NCBI GenBank assembly: GCA_913049685.1
Contig: CAJWZD010000001.1
Location: forward strand, 86,984 to 150,983
Length of the DNA: 64,000 nucleotides
Reading direction: 5' to 3'
DNA from: an uncultured Fidelibacterota bacterium
Lineage (GTDB): Bacteria; Fidelibacterota; Marinisomatia; Marinisomatales; TCS55
Shown: piece after piece, positions 25,222 to 34,684 of the stretch
Position numbering within the stretch: the stretch's first letter is position 1
Layout: every line of letters starts with the position of its first letter
Program-made: the position numbers and the translations under genes
Notes under the pieces: model-generated
Database searches by the model: none
What the model saw: only the letters and a program-made list of their open reading frames with translations
Told to the model about the DNA's origin: nothing

Positions 25222-25416
25222 TTAAAATTTGATGAAAAATCTTCGTATTAAGCGTAACACCATCCTAAAGACGGCATATAAAAAGAAGGGATTTGTTCCA
25301 GCTATATAGCTTTTCATGAGATTTGATATAGCTTCGCGGTTCATTTTTATAAAACTATATATATAGATTATTATAAAAGTTGCTATAATAATAAGAGCTA
25401 TTTTTACGTATATCAT
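25222..25416 (-). CDS. Small membrane protein coupled to the sirtuin gene
   Basis: A 64-residue protein with an N-terminal transmembrane helix (about residues 3-23) rich in Ile. A short amphipathic, Arg-rich C terminus follows (FRMVLRLIRRFF). Its ATG overlaps the sirtuin stop (ATGA), so it is probably translated with it, and a good terminator lies just beyond its stop. I do not recognise a family. Coupling and lack of competing genes support coding, but function is unknown. Confidence 0.55.
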   Translation of the reverse strand: MIYVKIALIIIATFIIIYIYSFIKMNREAISNLMKSYIAGTNPFFLYAVFRMVLRLIRRFFIKF

Positions 25417-26108
25417 GAATTCATACTTTTATTTTTCAATTCTTCAATTAACTCTTTTACGCCTTTCACAGCACTATGAGGAATTATTTTAAAGTTTTTA
25501 TTTGCCATACTTTTACTTCCATTAGGATCAATATAATAACAATCTGCTCCTGATGCATAATCAATTAAACCCGACGCTGGATACACAGATAATGAAGTTC
25601 CTATGACAATTACTATTTCAGCAACTTGAAAAAAGGGTATAACGCTTGTTATCATGGGGACTTCTTCCCCAAACCATACAATGTGTGGTCGAAGCTGATG
25701 ACCTTCATCGCACAAATCGCCAATTTCTATCTTGTTGTTATCTATATTATAAATCAATGAAGGATTTCCACTGCTTCTAGCTTTTATTAATTCACCGTGC
25801 AAGTGAATTACCTTCGTTGAACCTGCGCGCTCATGCAAATCATCTACATTTTGAGTAATAATTGTTACATCAAAATATTTTTCCAATTCAACTAAAGATA
25901 AATGAGCTTTATTAGGAAAGGCTTTACTCGCTTGTAATCGCCTCTTATTATAAAAATCTAAAACTAGTTCTGGGTTAGACTTCCATGCATAAGGTGTTGC
26001 AACATCTTCAATTTTGTGATTTTCCCACAAGCCATTGCTATCCCTAAAAGTCTTAAGACCGCTTTCAGCGCTTATGCCAGCTCCAGTTAATATGACAATT
26101 TTTTTCAT
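25413..26108 (-). CDS. cobB: Sir2 family NAD-dependent deacylase
   Basis: NAD-dependent removal of acyl groups from lysine. I start at ATG 26108 (231 residues); the frame extends upstream but has no homology there. Motifs are GAGISAESG-x(4)-FRD at about 9-23, TQNVDDLHERAG at about 85-96, the catalytic histidine in HLHGE (H104) and GTSLSVYPASG. The FYNKRR motif (Y53, R56) is that of class III sirtuins that prefer succinyl/malonyl groups. The four zinc cysteines are missing (only C133 in that region), as in many Bacteroidota-like sirtuins. Confidence 0.92.
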   Translation of the reverse strand: MKKIVILTGAGISAESGLKTFRDSNGLWENHKIEDVATPYAWKSNPELVLDFYNKRRLQASKAFPNKAHLSLVELEKYFDVTIITQNVDDLHERAGSTKVIHLHGELIKARSSGNPSLIYNIDNNKIEIGDLCDEGHQLRPHIVWFGEEVPMITSVIPFFQVAEIVIVIGTSLSVYPASGLIDYASGADCYYIDPNGSKSMANKNFKIIPHSAVKGVKELIEELKNKSMNS

Positions 26109-26191
26109 GTAACAAAAATAAGCAATTTTTGGTTCATTATTTAATTTTACTCTTTCTGGTTGATATAAAGTTTGTGTATACTGATGCTTAT

Positions 26192-27508
26192 ATGACCAAG
26201 CAGTCAAAATTAAAAAGGGTGCTATCTCTTACAGACGCCACAATGATTAATGTTGGTGGAATTTTAGGATCCGGTATCTTTATGGTCCCAGCCACCGTTG
26301 CATTATATACTCTCTCAAGCTCTCTTTTTTTTCTAGTATGGATATTGGGTGGTATAGTTAGTCTTTTTGGAGCTTTGTCTGTTGCAGAACTAGGGTCTGC
26401 AATGCCAAAAGCTGGCGGACAATACGTTTTTTTAAATAAAGCCTATGGGCCCCTTTGGGGTTTTCTATACGGATGGACTGCTGTCGCAGTGATTAACACT
26501 GCTTCAATAGCTGCAGTTGCAATGGCTTTTTCAGAATATCTTGGTTTCTTTTTTACTATTAATTCTTTTGGAGTTAAAAGTATTGCCATAATCTCTATTT
26601 TTATTTTAACAATAATAAATATTGTTGATGTGAGATTTGGAGCGAAATTTCAAAACCTTTTTACCTACACAAAAATTGCGGCTATTGTTATAATAATATT
26701 CCTTGGTCTTTTTTTGGATGGCGGGTCCTCTGAAAATTTTTTTCCAATACTAACCGACAAATCCTTTTCGTCTCTTTTGGGCCCCCTGGGTCTTGCAATG
26801 GTGGCAGTGTTGTGGACTTTTGATGGTTGGATTTTTGTAACATATGTAGCGGGAGAAGTAAAGGATCCGGGTAAAAATATACCGCTGTCAATAATATTAT
26901 GTATGGCGATTATTCTTTTTGTATACCTAGCGCTAAACTTCGTTCTGGTCTTCATTCTTGGTTTTGATAAAATGATAGGCTCTGATCTGGTTATGTCAGA
27001 TGCTGCTTCAATATTTTTAGGTAATAAGGGTGCGGCAATTATTACTATAACAATACTAATCTCTTTGATTGGTGCTAATAATGGATTTGTTTTAACGAGC
27101 GCGCGTATAAATTATGCAATGGCAAAAGACGGACTGTTTTTTAAGCAAGCAGCAAAAATACATAAGAAATTTAAATCACCGACAAATGCTCTTATGATGC
27201 AATGTCTTTGGTCTTCAGTTTTAACTCTAACTGGAACCTTCAATCAATTAATTACCTATATTATTTTTGCTTCTTGGATTTTTTATGCTATGTCTGCTGG
27301 TGCAGTAATCATCCTCAGAAAGAAGCTTCCAGACCTTAAAAGACCTTATCGAACTCCACTATACCCCTGGATCCCGATCATTTTTATTTTATTTGCTATA
27401 TTTCTAACAATTAATACTATTTTAGAGGCTCCGAGAGATGCTGCAATTGGAATAGTTTTGATTTTGATAGGTCTTCCTTTTTACAGACACTGGAAAAATA
27501 ATGAATAA
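26192..27508 (+). CDS. APC-superfamily amino acid permease
   Basis: Secondary transporter for amino acids or amines in the inner membrane. I place the start at ATG 26192, giving 438 residues and about 12 transmembrane helices; the frame is open from 26129. The first helix has the APC ligand motif GGILGSGIFMVPA, and helix 6 carries WTFDGWIFVTYVAGEVKDPGKNIP. The resemblance is to the LAT-like/YfnA branch. It opens a five-gene unit whose later genes encode amidohydrolase-type and oxygenase enzymes, so it probably imports their substrate. Confidence 0.9.
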   Translation: MTKQSKLKRVLSLTDATMINVGGILGSGIFMVPATVALYTLSSSLFFLVWILGGIVSLFGALSVAELGSAMPKAGGQYVFLNKAYGPLWGFLYGWTAVAVINTASIAAVAMAFSEYLGFFFTINSFGVKSIAIISIFILTIINIVDVRFGAKFQNLFTYTKIAAIVIIIFLGLFLDGGSSENFFPILTDKSFSSLLGPLGLAMVAVLWTFDGWIFVTYVAGEVKDPGKNIPLSIILCMAIILFVYLALNFVLVFILGFDKMIGSDLVMSDAASIFLGNKGAAIITITILISLIGANNGFVLTSARINYAMAKDGLFFKQAAKIHKKFKSPTNALMMQCLWSSVLTLTGTFNQLITYIIFASWIFYAMSAGAVIILRKKLPDLKRPYRTPLYPWIPIIFILFAIFLTINTILEAPRDAAIGIVLILIGLPFYRHWKNNE

Positions 27509-28772
27509 CATAAAAAAACATATCAAAACAGCAGTCAATGAAAACAGGGATCTAATTGTATCATTTGTAAAAAAAATTGTAAGAACACCTAGCCTTGCAA
27601 ATAATGAAGGAAATGTTCAGCGTATTATTCACAAAAAACTTAATAGCCTAAATTTAAATTCTAAAATAATTCCTGTTATTTTTAGCGAACTAGAGAATCA
27701 TCCAGCATTTAATGATGATGGTTTTTCTCCAGAATCTCGAATCAATGTAACTGCAACCTGGAAAGGGCGTAGTAATTCTAAATCTCTTATATTAAATGGC
27801 CATGTCGATGTTGTTCCTACTGGGCCAGAAAATTTGTGGAACGACAGCCCGTGGTCTGGAAAAGAAATTGATGGAAAGATATTTGGAAGAGGGTCTTGCG
27901 ATATGAAAGCCGGTCTTTCTTCGGGTTTATTTGCAATTGCGATATTGAAAGATTTAGGATTCAGACCAAATGGTGATATTATTTTTCAGTCTGTTGTAGG
28001 TGAAGAATCTGGAGGTTGCGGTACATTGACAAATATTATAAAAGGGTATACTGCTGATGCAGCAATAATATTGGAACCAACCTCCCTAAAACTATCACCA
28101 ATTCAATCTGGCGCATTAACATTTCGATTACTAGTGCACGGCAAAGCAACCCATGCCTCTATGCGGTGGGATGGTGTTAGCGCTATTGAAAAATATGCAG
28201 ATATTCATTATGCGATCATAGATTTTGAGAAACACCGACATGATTTTTTTAATACGAAACATTATAAATCAAAACATAGGGTCGCACCAATAAACATTGG
28301 AACAATTAAGGCTGGTCAATGGCACTCTACAGTTGCAGAGTCTGTAGTTGCTGAAGGAAGACTTGGCGTATTTCCTAATGAGTCAAATAAAGATGCAAAG
28401 AAAAGCTTCGAAGATTATGTTTTTAATTTTGCTAAGAAAGATCCTTGGCTATCAAATAATCCGCCAGAAATTGAATGGTTTGAGGGCCAGTTTGAATCTG
28501 GACAAACCCCACTTGATGATCCTCTTATCAAAGAATTGGGAAGTATTTACAAAGAAATATGTGATAGAGATCCAGTAATTGAAGGGGTTACATACGGATC
28601 AGACTTGCGGCTGTTTACAAATCATGCTAATATTCCGAGTGTTCTTTTTGGACCAGGAGATGTGCGATTAGCGCATGCAGCAAATGAATATGTTGATATA
28701 AAGGAAATAATGCTTTCTACAGAAATTATTGCAAATATGATTGTCAATTGGTGTGGAGGTAGCTTTGAATAA
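27501..28772 (+). CDS. M20 family metallohydrolase (ArgE/DapE-like deacylase)
   Basis: A 423-residue dizinc amidohydrolase of the acetylornithine deacetylase/succinyl-diaminopimelate desuccinylase group. Metal ligands and catalytic residues are visible: H101 and D103 (GHVDVVP), D134 (GSCDMKAG), E168/E169 (GEESGG), E192 and H392 (AHAANEYVD). A lid/dimer domain is inserted at about 200-310. It overlaps the permease gene by 8 bases and the next gene by 8. The context suggests removal of an N-acyl group or cleavage of a small peptide after uptake rather than a biosynthetic arginine or lysine role. Confidence 0.88.
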   Translation: MNNIKKHIKTAVNENRDLIVSFVKKIVRTPSLANNEGNVQRIIHKKLNSLNLNSKIIPVIFSELENHPAFNDDGFSPESRINVTATWKGRSNSKSLILNGHVDVVPTGPENLWNDSPWSGKEIDGKIFGRGSCDMKAGLSSGLFAIAILKDLGFRPNGDIIFQSVVGEESGGCGTLTNIIKGYTADAAIILEPTSLKLSPIQSGALTFRLLVHGKATHASMRWDGVSAIEKYADIHYAIIDFEKHRHDFFNTKHYKSKHRVAPINIGTIKAGQWHSTVAESVVAEGRLGVFPNESNKDAKKSFEDYVFNFAKKDPWLSNNPPEIEWFEGQFESGQTPLDDPLIKELGSIYKEICDRDPVIEGVTYGSDLRLFTNHANIPSVLFGPGDVRLAHAANEYVDIKEIMLSTEIIANMIVNWCGGSFE

Positions 28773-29649
28773 AGAATTTGGTTGTCAAGATATGACGGGT
28801 AGCATAAAAAGAGTATTAATTAAAGACCCGCAGAGTGCATATAAAAATCAAGAAAATATAGATTCCCAATATGAAGACTTGAACTACTTTGGTAAGCCCA
28901 AATATAAACAGGCACTAAAGGATTATAGCCTTTTTCGATCTATCTTAGAAAATAATCAAATTGAGATTCACACTTTACCAGATGATAATACAACAACACT
29001 AGATTCGATTTATACGCATGATCCCTGCCTCGTTTCAAACTCAGGTGTTGTATTGTGCTCGATGGGAAAAGAACTCAGGAAGAAAGAACCTGAAATGATT
29101 TCCAATTATTTTGAATCTATAGGAATACCAATAATTGGAAAAATATCCTCTCCGGGCAAGCTTGAGGGAGGCGACATTGTTTGGATTGATGATAGAACAA
29201 TTGCCGTTGGTGTAGGCTACAGGTCAAATTTAGATGGAATTTCACAATTAAAACAGATTCTTTCCAATGATATTGATGAAATCATTCCCGTTCATTTGCC
29301 TCACTGGACCGGGCCAGCAGATTGCCTTCATCTAATGAGCAATGTAAGCCCAATTGATGAAGATCTCTTTCTCGTATATTCAAAACTACTCCCGGTTAGT
29401 TTTAGGGAGTTTTTACTAAAGCGTAAAATTAAACTAATTGAAGTGCCTGATGAAGAATATGAATCAATGGGGTGCAATGTTCTTGCTATCGCTCCAAATA
29501 GAGCAATAATGATTGAAGGAAATAATGTTACTAAAAAACTTCTTGAGGATGAAGGTGTTGAAATTTTTACATATCCGGGTACAGAAATTTCATATAAAGG
29601 TGCAGGTGGCCCTACTTGTCTTACGCGCCCTTTTTTAAGGATTAAGTAG
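28765..29649 (+). CDS. Amidinotransferase-fold hydrolase, dimethylargininase (DDAH)-like
   Basis: Member of the guanidino-group-modifying superfamily. The start is TTG 28765 because GGAGGT at 28755-28760 is ideally spaced before it, giving 294 residues. Visible are THDPCLV near residue 82, the KLEGGDIVW block, HLPHWTGPADCLHLMSN with the catalytic His region, and the terminal GGPTCLTRP with the nucleophilic cysteine (about C285). By family it would hydrolyse (methyl)arginine or a related guanidino compound to citrulline plus an amine, but the substrate is not proven. It overlaps the M20 gene and abuts a Rieske oxygenase gene. Confidence 0.85.
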   Translation: MNKEFGCQDMTGSIKRVLIKDPQSAYKNQENIDSQYEDLNYFGKPKYKQALKDYSLFRSILENNQIEIHTLPDDNTTTLDSIYTHDPCLVSNSGVVLCSMGKELRKKEPEMISNYFESIGIPIIGKISSPGKLEGGDIVWIDDRTIAVGVGYRSNLDGISQLKQILSNDIDEIIPVHLPHWTGPADCLHLMSNVSPIDEDLFLVYSKLLPVSFREFLLKRKIKLIEVPDEEYESMGCNVLAIAPNRAIMIEGNNVTKKLLEDEGVEIFTYPGTEISYKGAGGPTCLTRPFLRIK

Positions 29650-30702
29650 ATGACAGAAAAAATTAATACAATTGAAAATCAGTTTACTCTTCCATCAAAA
29701 TGGTACTTTGAAAATTCTTATTTGGAAAGAGAAAAAACTGAGATTTTTTTAAAGGAGTGGCAGCTGGTTGGGTCCCGTACACAAATAAGAAACCCTGGTG
29801 AAATACTACTAGCTGAAGTTGCCGATAACCCTATAATTGTTATTTGTCAAAAAGATAATACCTTGAAAGCATTTTATAATGTATGTCAACACAGAGGTGG
29901 GCCACTGGCGTATGAAAACTGTTCAGTGAGCAAGCTACAATGCAAATACCATGGATGGGTTTATGAATTGAATGGTGATCTCAAAAATGCAAGAGGGTTT
30001 AACAAAACAGAATTAAATATTGAAGATTTCGGCTTACAGCCTATACATGTAACTGAGTGGATGGGGCAAGTGTTTGTTAATCTTTCGAATTCCCCGCAAG
30101 ATCTTCATCAGCATATTGACGAAATCAAAACACTTACTTCACCAATTGATTTTTCGGACTATGTTTTCAAATTTAGACAATCATATCAGATTAACTGTAA
30201 TTGGAAAGTTTATATGGATAATTTTTTAGAAGGCTTTCATATTCCATTTGTTCACCCAGAATTAAATAAGGTTATTGATTATAAATCATATAAAACAGAA
30301 ATATATGAGCGATTTTCATTGCAATGGTGTCCATTAGATAGCGAATTAAGTCCGTATGGAAAAAGTGAAAATTCAAAAGAAAACAAGGCGTTCTATTTTA
30401 CAATTTATCCAAATATAATTTTAAATATTGCTCCAGGACGTTTACAAACTAACATAGTAGAGCCCAAGAACTCCAAGACTTGTGTTGTGCATTTTGATTA
30501 CCATTTTGATAATCCAGAAGAGGCGGATATTGAAAAAGACGCTGACTTCAGTGAGATGGTTCAGCAAGAAGATATATTGATATGTGAGAATGTTCAAAAA
30601 GGGCTCGAATCAAAGGGATATGATAAAGGAAAATTTTCCCCCTTGAACGAACAAGGCGTTTTTCATTTTCAATCTCTAGTTAAAAGCTCTTTGAATTTAT
30701 GA
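29650..30702 (+). CDS. Rieske-type oxygenase, alpha subunit
   Basis: A 350-residue ring-hydroxylating/N-demethylating oxygenase subunit. The Rieske [2Fe-2S] ligands are C79 and H81 (CQHRGG) and C98 and H101 (CKYHGWVY). The bridging aspartate and mononuclear-iron site lie in MDNFLEGFHIPFVHPEL with H197 and H202. The D-N-x-x-E-x-[FY]-H motif and overall length resemble the group that demethylates or cleaves quaternary ammonium compounds (betaines, carnitine) as well as aromatic dioxygenases. No separate reductase gene is adjacent, so electrons must come from elsewhere. Confidence 0.88.
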   Translation: MTEKINTIENQFTLPSKWYFENSYLEREKTEIFLKEWQLVGSRTQIRNPGEILLAEVADNPIIVICQKDNTLKAFYNVCQHRGGPLAYENCSVSKLQCKYHGWVYELNGDLKNARGFNKTELNIEDFGLQPIHVTEWMGQVFVNLSNSPQDLHQHIDEIKTLTSPIDFSDYVFKFRQSYQINCNWKVYMDNFLEGFHIPFVHPELNKVIDYKSYKTEIYERFSLQWCPLDSELSPYGKSENSKENKAFYFTIYPNIILNIAPGRLQTNIVEPKNSKTCVVHFDYHFDNPEEADIEKDADFSEMVQQEDILICENVQKGLESKGYDKGKFSPLNEQGVFHFQSLVKSSLNL

Positions 30703-31793
30703 GCAAAATTGTTCAAATCGGTTCAGGGATGATAGGGACAACAATGGCTTACGATCTATCCCAAGAGCATGATATTATTGTGGGTGACTTTGATGATAGT
30801 TCATTTGCAAAACTAGAAAGGCTCAATCCAAATATTGTAACAAAAAAGATTGATGTGACAAATTCTTTAGAATTAAAAGAATTTATTCAAGCTGCTGATA
30901 TAGTTTTGCTCGCAGTTCCAGGACATTTAGGTTTTGCGGCCTTAAAGACTATCATTAAATCTGGAAAAAATGTTGTCGACATATCTTTTTCAAACGAAAA
31001 CTTTTTGGAACTTGATACCTTAGCTAAAGATATGGGTGTCACAGCTGCTGTAGATGCAGGTTTAGCCCCTGGAATTCCAAACCTTCTTTTAGGATACCAT
31101 AATTCTGAGATGAAAATAAACTCTTTTGAATATTATGTTGGTGGTTTGCCTAAAAATCCACAGCCCCCTTTTTTTTATAAGGCGCCATTCTCACCGGCAG
31201 ATGTTATTGAGGAATACACACGCCCAGCACGGATGATGGTAGATGGGAAAATTGTCACTAAACCAGCACTTTCTGAAATTGAAATAATGAATTTCGATAA
31301 TGTAGGTAATTTGGAGGCATTTAATACTGATGGATTAAGATCAATCTTGTTTACAATGAATCACATTACCAACATGAAAGAAAAGACATTAAGATATAGC
31401 GGGCATGCTGCTTTAATGGCAAATTATCGAAACGCTGGGAAATTTGACAAAGATCAAATATCAAAAACTTCAGATGAGCTATTTACAGCTTGGAAGCTTG
31501 AAGAAAATGAGCCAGAGCTAACCGTAATGAAAATAATCATTGATGGAGATAATAAATGCATTACATATGATCTCTTTGATGAGTTTGATTCCGAACTGTG
31601 CTTTTCTTCAATGTCAAGAACGACTGGTTTTACTGCAACCGCTATTGTAAATATTATTTTAAAAAATCTATTTATACAAAAAGGGGTATTTCCTCCAGAA
31701 CTTATAGGATCCCAATATAATTGTACTAAATTTTTAAAAAATTATTTAAAAGAAAGAAATGTTCATATTAATCAGAAATTAAAAAAATATTAA
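30699..31793 (+). CDS. Saccharopine dehydrogenase-like oxidoreductase
   Basis: A 364-residue NAD(P)-binding protein with an N-terminal Rossmann motif GSGMIG (about 8-13) and the LAVPGHLGFAALKTIIKSGKNVVDISF segment. The AAVDAGLAPGIPNLLLGY block and C-terminal catalytic domain are typical of saccharopine dehydrogenase/lysine 6-dehydrogenase relatives. It probably oxidises an amine or amino acid at its C-N bond. It overlaps the Rieske gene by 4 bases and ends the five-gene operon; 87 bases follow before gcvP. Confidence 0.85.
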   Translation: MSKIVQIGSGMIGTTMAYDLSQEHDIIVGDFDDSSFAKLERLNPNIVTKKIDVTNSLELKEFIQAADIVLLAVPGHLGFAALKTIIKSGKNVVDISFSNENFLELDTLAKDMGVTAAVDAGLAPGIPNLLLGYHNSEMKINSFEYYVGGLPKNPQPPFFYKAPFSPADVIEEYTRPARMMVDGKIVTKPALSEIEIMNFDNVGNLEAFNTDGLRSILFTMNHITNMKEKTLRYSGHAALMANYRNAGKFDKDQISKTSDELFTAWKLEENEPELTVMKIIIDGDNKCITYDLFDEFDSELCFSSMSRTTGFTATAIVNIILKNLFIQKGVFPPELIGSQYNCTKFLKNYLKERNVHINQKLKKY

Positions 31794-31832
31794 AAATATT
31801 TACTTTTGTAATAGCCTGGAACTTTATAGTGA

Positions 31833-31857
31833 CTTTAAATTTTAAATGTATTTAAAG
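31833..31857. promoter_or_regulatory. Inverted repeat upstream of gcvP
   Basis: CTTTAAAT (31833-31840), 9-base spacer, ATTTAAAG (31850-31857): a perfect 8-base inverted repeat located 23 bases before the gcvP ATG, in an 87-base gap. It has the size and symmetry of an operator. I found no glycine riboswitch here. Chance occurrence in A+T-rich DNA cannot be excluded. Confidence 0.3.
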
Positions 31858-31880
31858 CATAAATAACAGTATTTAACATT

Positions 31881-34673
31881 ATGGATTTCTCTAAACGACA
31901 TATTGGGCCCGATGATAGCGATATAAATAAAATGTTGTCATATCTTGGTTTTGATTCCATCGAACACTTAATAAATGCTACCATTCCTGATGGTATTCAA
32001 TTTAATGATGATCTGAATATTGGTAAATCAATTAGTGAGCATGAGTTTTTGAATACAATCAAAAGAATTGGCAAAAAAAATCAAGTCGTTAAATCATATA
32101 TTGGCACTGGTTATTACGGTACAGTTACCCCACCAGTAATACTTAGGAATATTTTAGAAAATCCAGGCTGGTATACAGCTTACACTCCTTATCAAGCAGA
32201 AATTTCGCAAGGCCGTTTAGAGGCATTGCTTAATTTTCAAACAATGGTAACCGATATGACTGGTCTTGATATTTCAAACGCCTCCTTGCTTGATGAGTCA
32301 ACAGCTGCTGCAGAAGCAATGGTTTTGATGTATAGATCATTACGAAATAGAAATACTTTTCTAGTGTCCGACAAATGCCACCCACAAACTATTGATGTTT
32401 TGAAAACTAGATCGAGACCAATTGGCATTAATCTTAAAGTTATAGCTACTGAAGAGTTTGTTTTTAACGAAGAAACCTTTGGGTGTTTAATTCAATGCCC
32501 TACGACCGATGGAAAGGTTTTTAACTATAAAGAATTAGCTAAATCTGCACATGATTCTGGCGCTTATATCGCTGTGGCTACAGATCTACTTAGCCTTGCA
32601 CTCATTGCTGAACCCGGTTCATATGATGCAGATATTGCTATAGGCAGCACACAAAGGTTTGGTGTCCCGTTAGGATTTGGTGGACCACATGCTGCGTTTC
32701 TTGCAGCCAAAGAAAACTTTAAAAGAAAAATGCCTGGAAGGATAATTGGCCTATCAAAAGATGCTGATGATAATCTAGCATTTCGTATGGCTTTACAAAC
32801 CAGGGAACAGCATATACGAAGAGATAAAGCAACATCTAATATATGCACTGCGCAAGTATTGTTGTCTGTGATTGCTGGTATGTATGCTGTTTACCATGGT
32901 CCAGATGGTATACATCAAATTGCTAAAACAGTTCATGATAAAACTAAAAATCTAGCTTCGTCACTCAAAGAAAACGGTTTTGATATAAAACATGATCAGT
33001 TTTTTGACACTATTAGGTTTGGATTAAATGGAAAGAATGTCAACTTTGAACAACTTAAAGCTAATTTGAGAACTTATGAAAACGGCGATATCGGTATTTC
33101 AATTGATGAAACCACATCTCAAAACGATATAAATGAACTTCTTCAGTTCTTTGAATGTAGTCAGGGTTCAAAAAATAATTATTCTTTAAAAGAAACCAGA
33201 TCATCGAAATACTTAACACATGAGGTTTTCAATTCTTACCATTCTGAGACAAAAATGATGCGGTATTTGAAAAAACTAGAAACGAAAGATTTAAGTTTAA
33301 ACACTAGCATGATTTCTCTTGGTTCATGTACCATGAAATTAAATGCTGCAGCAGAGATGATTCCGATCTCATGGCCAGAGTTCAGCTCAATCCATCCTTT
33401 CGCCCCAGAATCACAAACTCTCGGCTATCAAGAGCTTTTTGATTCGCTAGAAAAATGGCTCGTAAATATAACTGGTTTACACTCCTGTTCATTGCAGCCT
33501 AATTCTGGAGCTCAAGGCGAATACGCTGGCCTAATGGTTGTTCGAGCTTATCATCAGAATAATGGCGACACTAAAAGAAATATATGTCTTATTCCAGAAT
33601 CTGCCCATGGAACTAATCCTGCAAGCGCAGTTATGGCTGGTATGCAGGTAATTGTCATAAAATGCGATGAATCTGGGAATATTGATGTAGCCGATCTAAA
33701 AGAAAAGGCTGAAGAAAATAAGGAGTCTTTATCTGCATTGATGATAACATACCCATCAACGCACGGTGTTTTTGAAGAAACTATTTCTGATATTTGTGAT
33801 ATTATTCATGAATTTGGTGGTCAAGTGTACCTTGATGGTGCAAATCTTAATGCGATGGTTGGTTTATCGCGACTGGGTGACTTTGGAGCTGATGTGTGCC
33901 ACATAAATCTTCATAAAACATTTGCAATACCCCATGGTGGCGGTGGGCCGGGCATGGGCCCAATTTGTGTTGCAGAACACCTATCCCCTTTTCTACCTGG
34001 TCACCCAAATTTAACCAACAGTGATAAATCCATATCTGCGATATCTGCTGCACCTTTTGGTAGCGCAGGCATTCTACCTATTTCATGGGGATATATAGCA
34101 ATGCTTGGAAATAATGGACTAAGAAAAGCTTCTCAGGTTGCAATATTAAATGCGAACTATATGGCTAAAAGACTTGAGAAGGACTATAAAGTTCTTTATC
34201 AAGGTTCTAATAAAACCTCAGCCCATGAATTTATAATTGATTTAAGAGATTTAAAGAACGAGACTGGAATTAGCGATGAAGATGTTGCTAAAAGACTTAT
34301 TGATTACGGCTTTCATGCACCAACAATGTCATGGCCTGTTCCTGGTACACTTATGATTGAACCTACTGAAAGTGAAGCGCTAGTTGAACTTGATAAATTC
34401 TGTGATGCTATGATTTCAATTAAACGCGAGATAGAAGATGTTGTATCAGGAAAATTTGATTCTAAAGATAACCCGCTCATTAATGCTCCACATACTGCCC
34501 TAGCGGTTATGTCAGATAGTTGGGAGCATAAATATTCAAGGCAAATCGCCGCCTATCCCGCTCCTTGGCTCAAGGAACATAAGTATTGGCCAAGTGTAAG
34601 AAGAGTAGACAATGCTTTTGGTGATAGAAATCTTGTTTGTACCTGCCCTCCTATTGACGCATATACAAATTAA
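31881..34673 (+). CDS. gcvP: Glycine dehydrogenase (decarboxylating), P-protein, fused form
   Basis: P-protein of the glycine cleavage system: decarboxylates glycine and passes the aminomethyl group to the lipoyl H-protein. At 930 residues it is the single-chain form that joins the two half-domains split in other bacteria. The N-terminal half starts with the [17 protein letters not shown] block. The PLP lysine is K679 in HINLHKTF, followed by the GGGGPGMGP loop. gcvT and gcvH are not in the window. A DUF3050 gene follows after 11 bases. Confidence 0.96.
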   Translation: MDFSKRHIGPDDSDINKMLSYLGFDSIEHLINATIPDGIQFNDDLNIGKSISEHEFLNTIKRIGKKNQVVKSYIGTGYYGTVTPPVILRNILENPGWYTAYTPYQAEISQGRLEALLNFQTMVTDMTGLDISNASLLDESTAAAEAMVLMYRSLRNRNTFLVSDKCHPQTIDVLKTRSRPIGINLKVIATEEFVFNEETFGCLIQCPTTDGKVFNYKELAKSAHDSGAYIAVATDLLSLALIAEPGSYDADIAIGSTQRFGVPLGFGGPHAAFLAAKENFKRKMPGRIIGLSKDADDNLAFRMALQTREQHIRRDKATSNICTAQVLLSVIAGMYAVYHGPDGIHQIAKTVHDKTKNLASSLKENGFDIKHDQFFDTIRFGLNGKNVNFEQLKANLRTYENGDIGISIDETTSQNDINELLQFFECSQGSKNNYSLKETRSSKYLTHEVFNSYHSETKMMRYLKKLETKDLSLNTSMISLGSCTMKLNAAAEMIPISWPEFSSIHPFAPESQTLGYQELFDSLEKWLVNITGLHSCSLQPNSGAQGEYAGLMVVRAYHQNNGDTKRNICLIPESAHGTNPASAVMAGMQVIVIKCDESGNIDVADLKEKAEENKESLSALMITYPSTHGVFEETISDICDIIHEFGGQVYLDGANLNAMVGLSRLGDFGADVCHINLHKTFAIPHGGGGPGMGPICVAEHLSPFLPGHPNLTNSDKSISAISAAPFGSAGILPISWGYIAMLGNNGLRKASQVAILNANYMAKRLEKDYKVLYQGSNKTSAHEFIIDLRDLKNETGISDEDVAKRLIDYGFHAPTMSWPVPGTLMIEPTESEALVELDKFCDAMISIKREIEDVVSGKFDSKDNPLINAPHTALAVMSDSWEHKYSRQIAAYPAPWLKEHKYWPSVRRVDNAFGDRNLVCTCPPIDAYTN

Positions 34674-34684
34674 AAAAATCAAAA

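Noticed and set aside
25413..26207. Sirtuin start at 26207 on the minus strand
   Set aside because: The extra 33 residues have no family similarity and overlap the divergent promoter region; ATG 26108 begins exactly at the conserved KIVILTGAGIS segment.
31794..31880. Glycine riboswitch before gcvP
   Set aside because: Only 87 A+T-rich bases are present and no tandem glycine aptamer core is visible.
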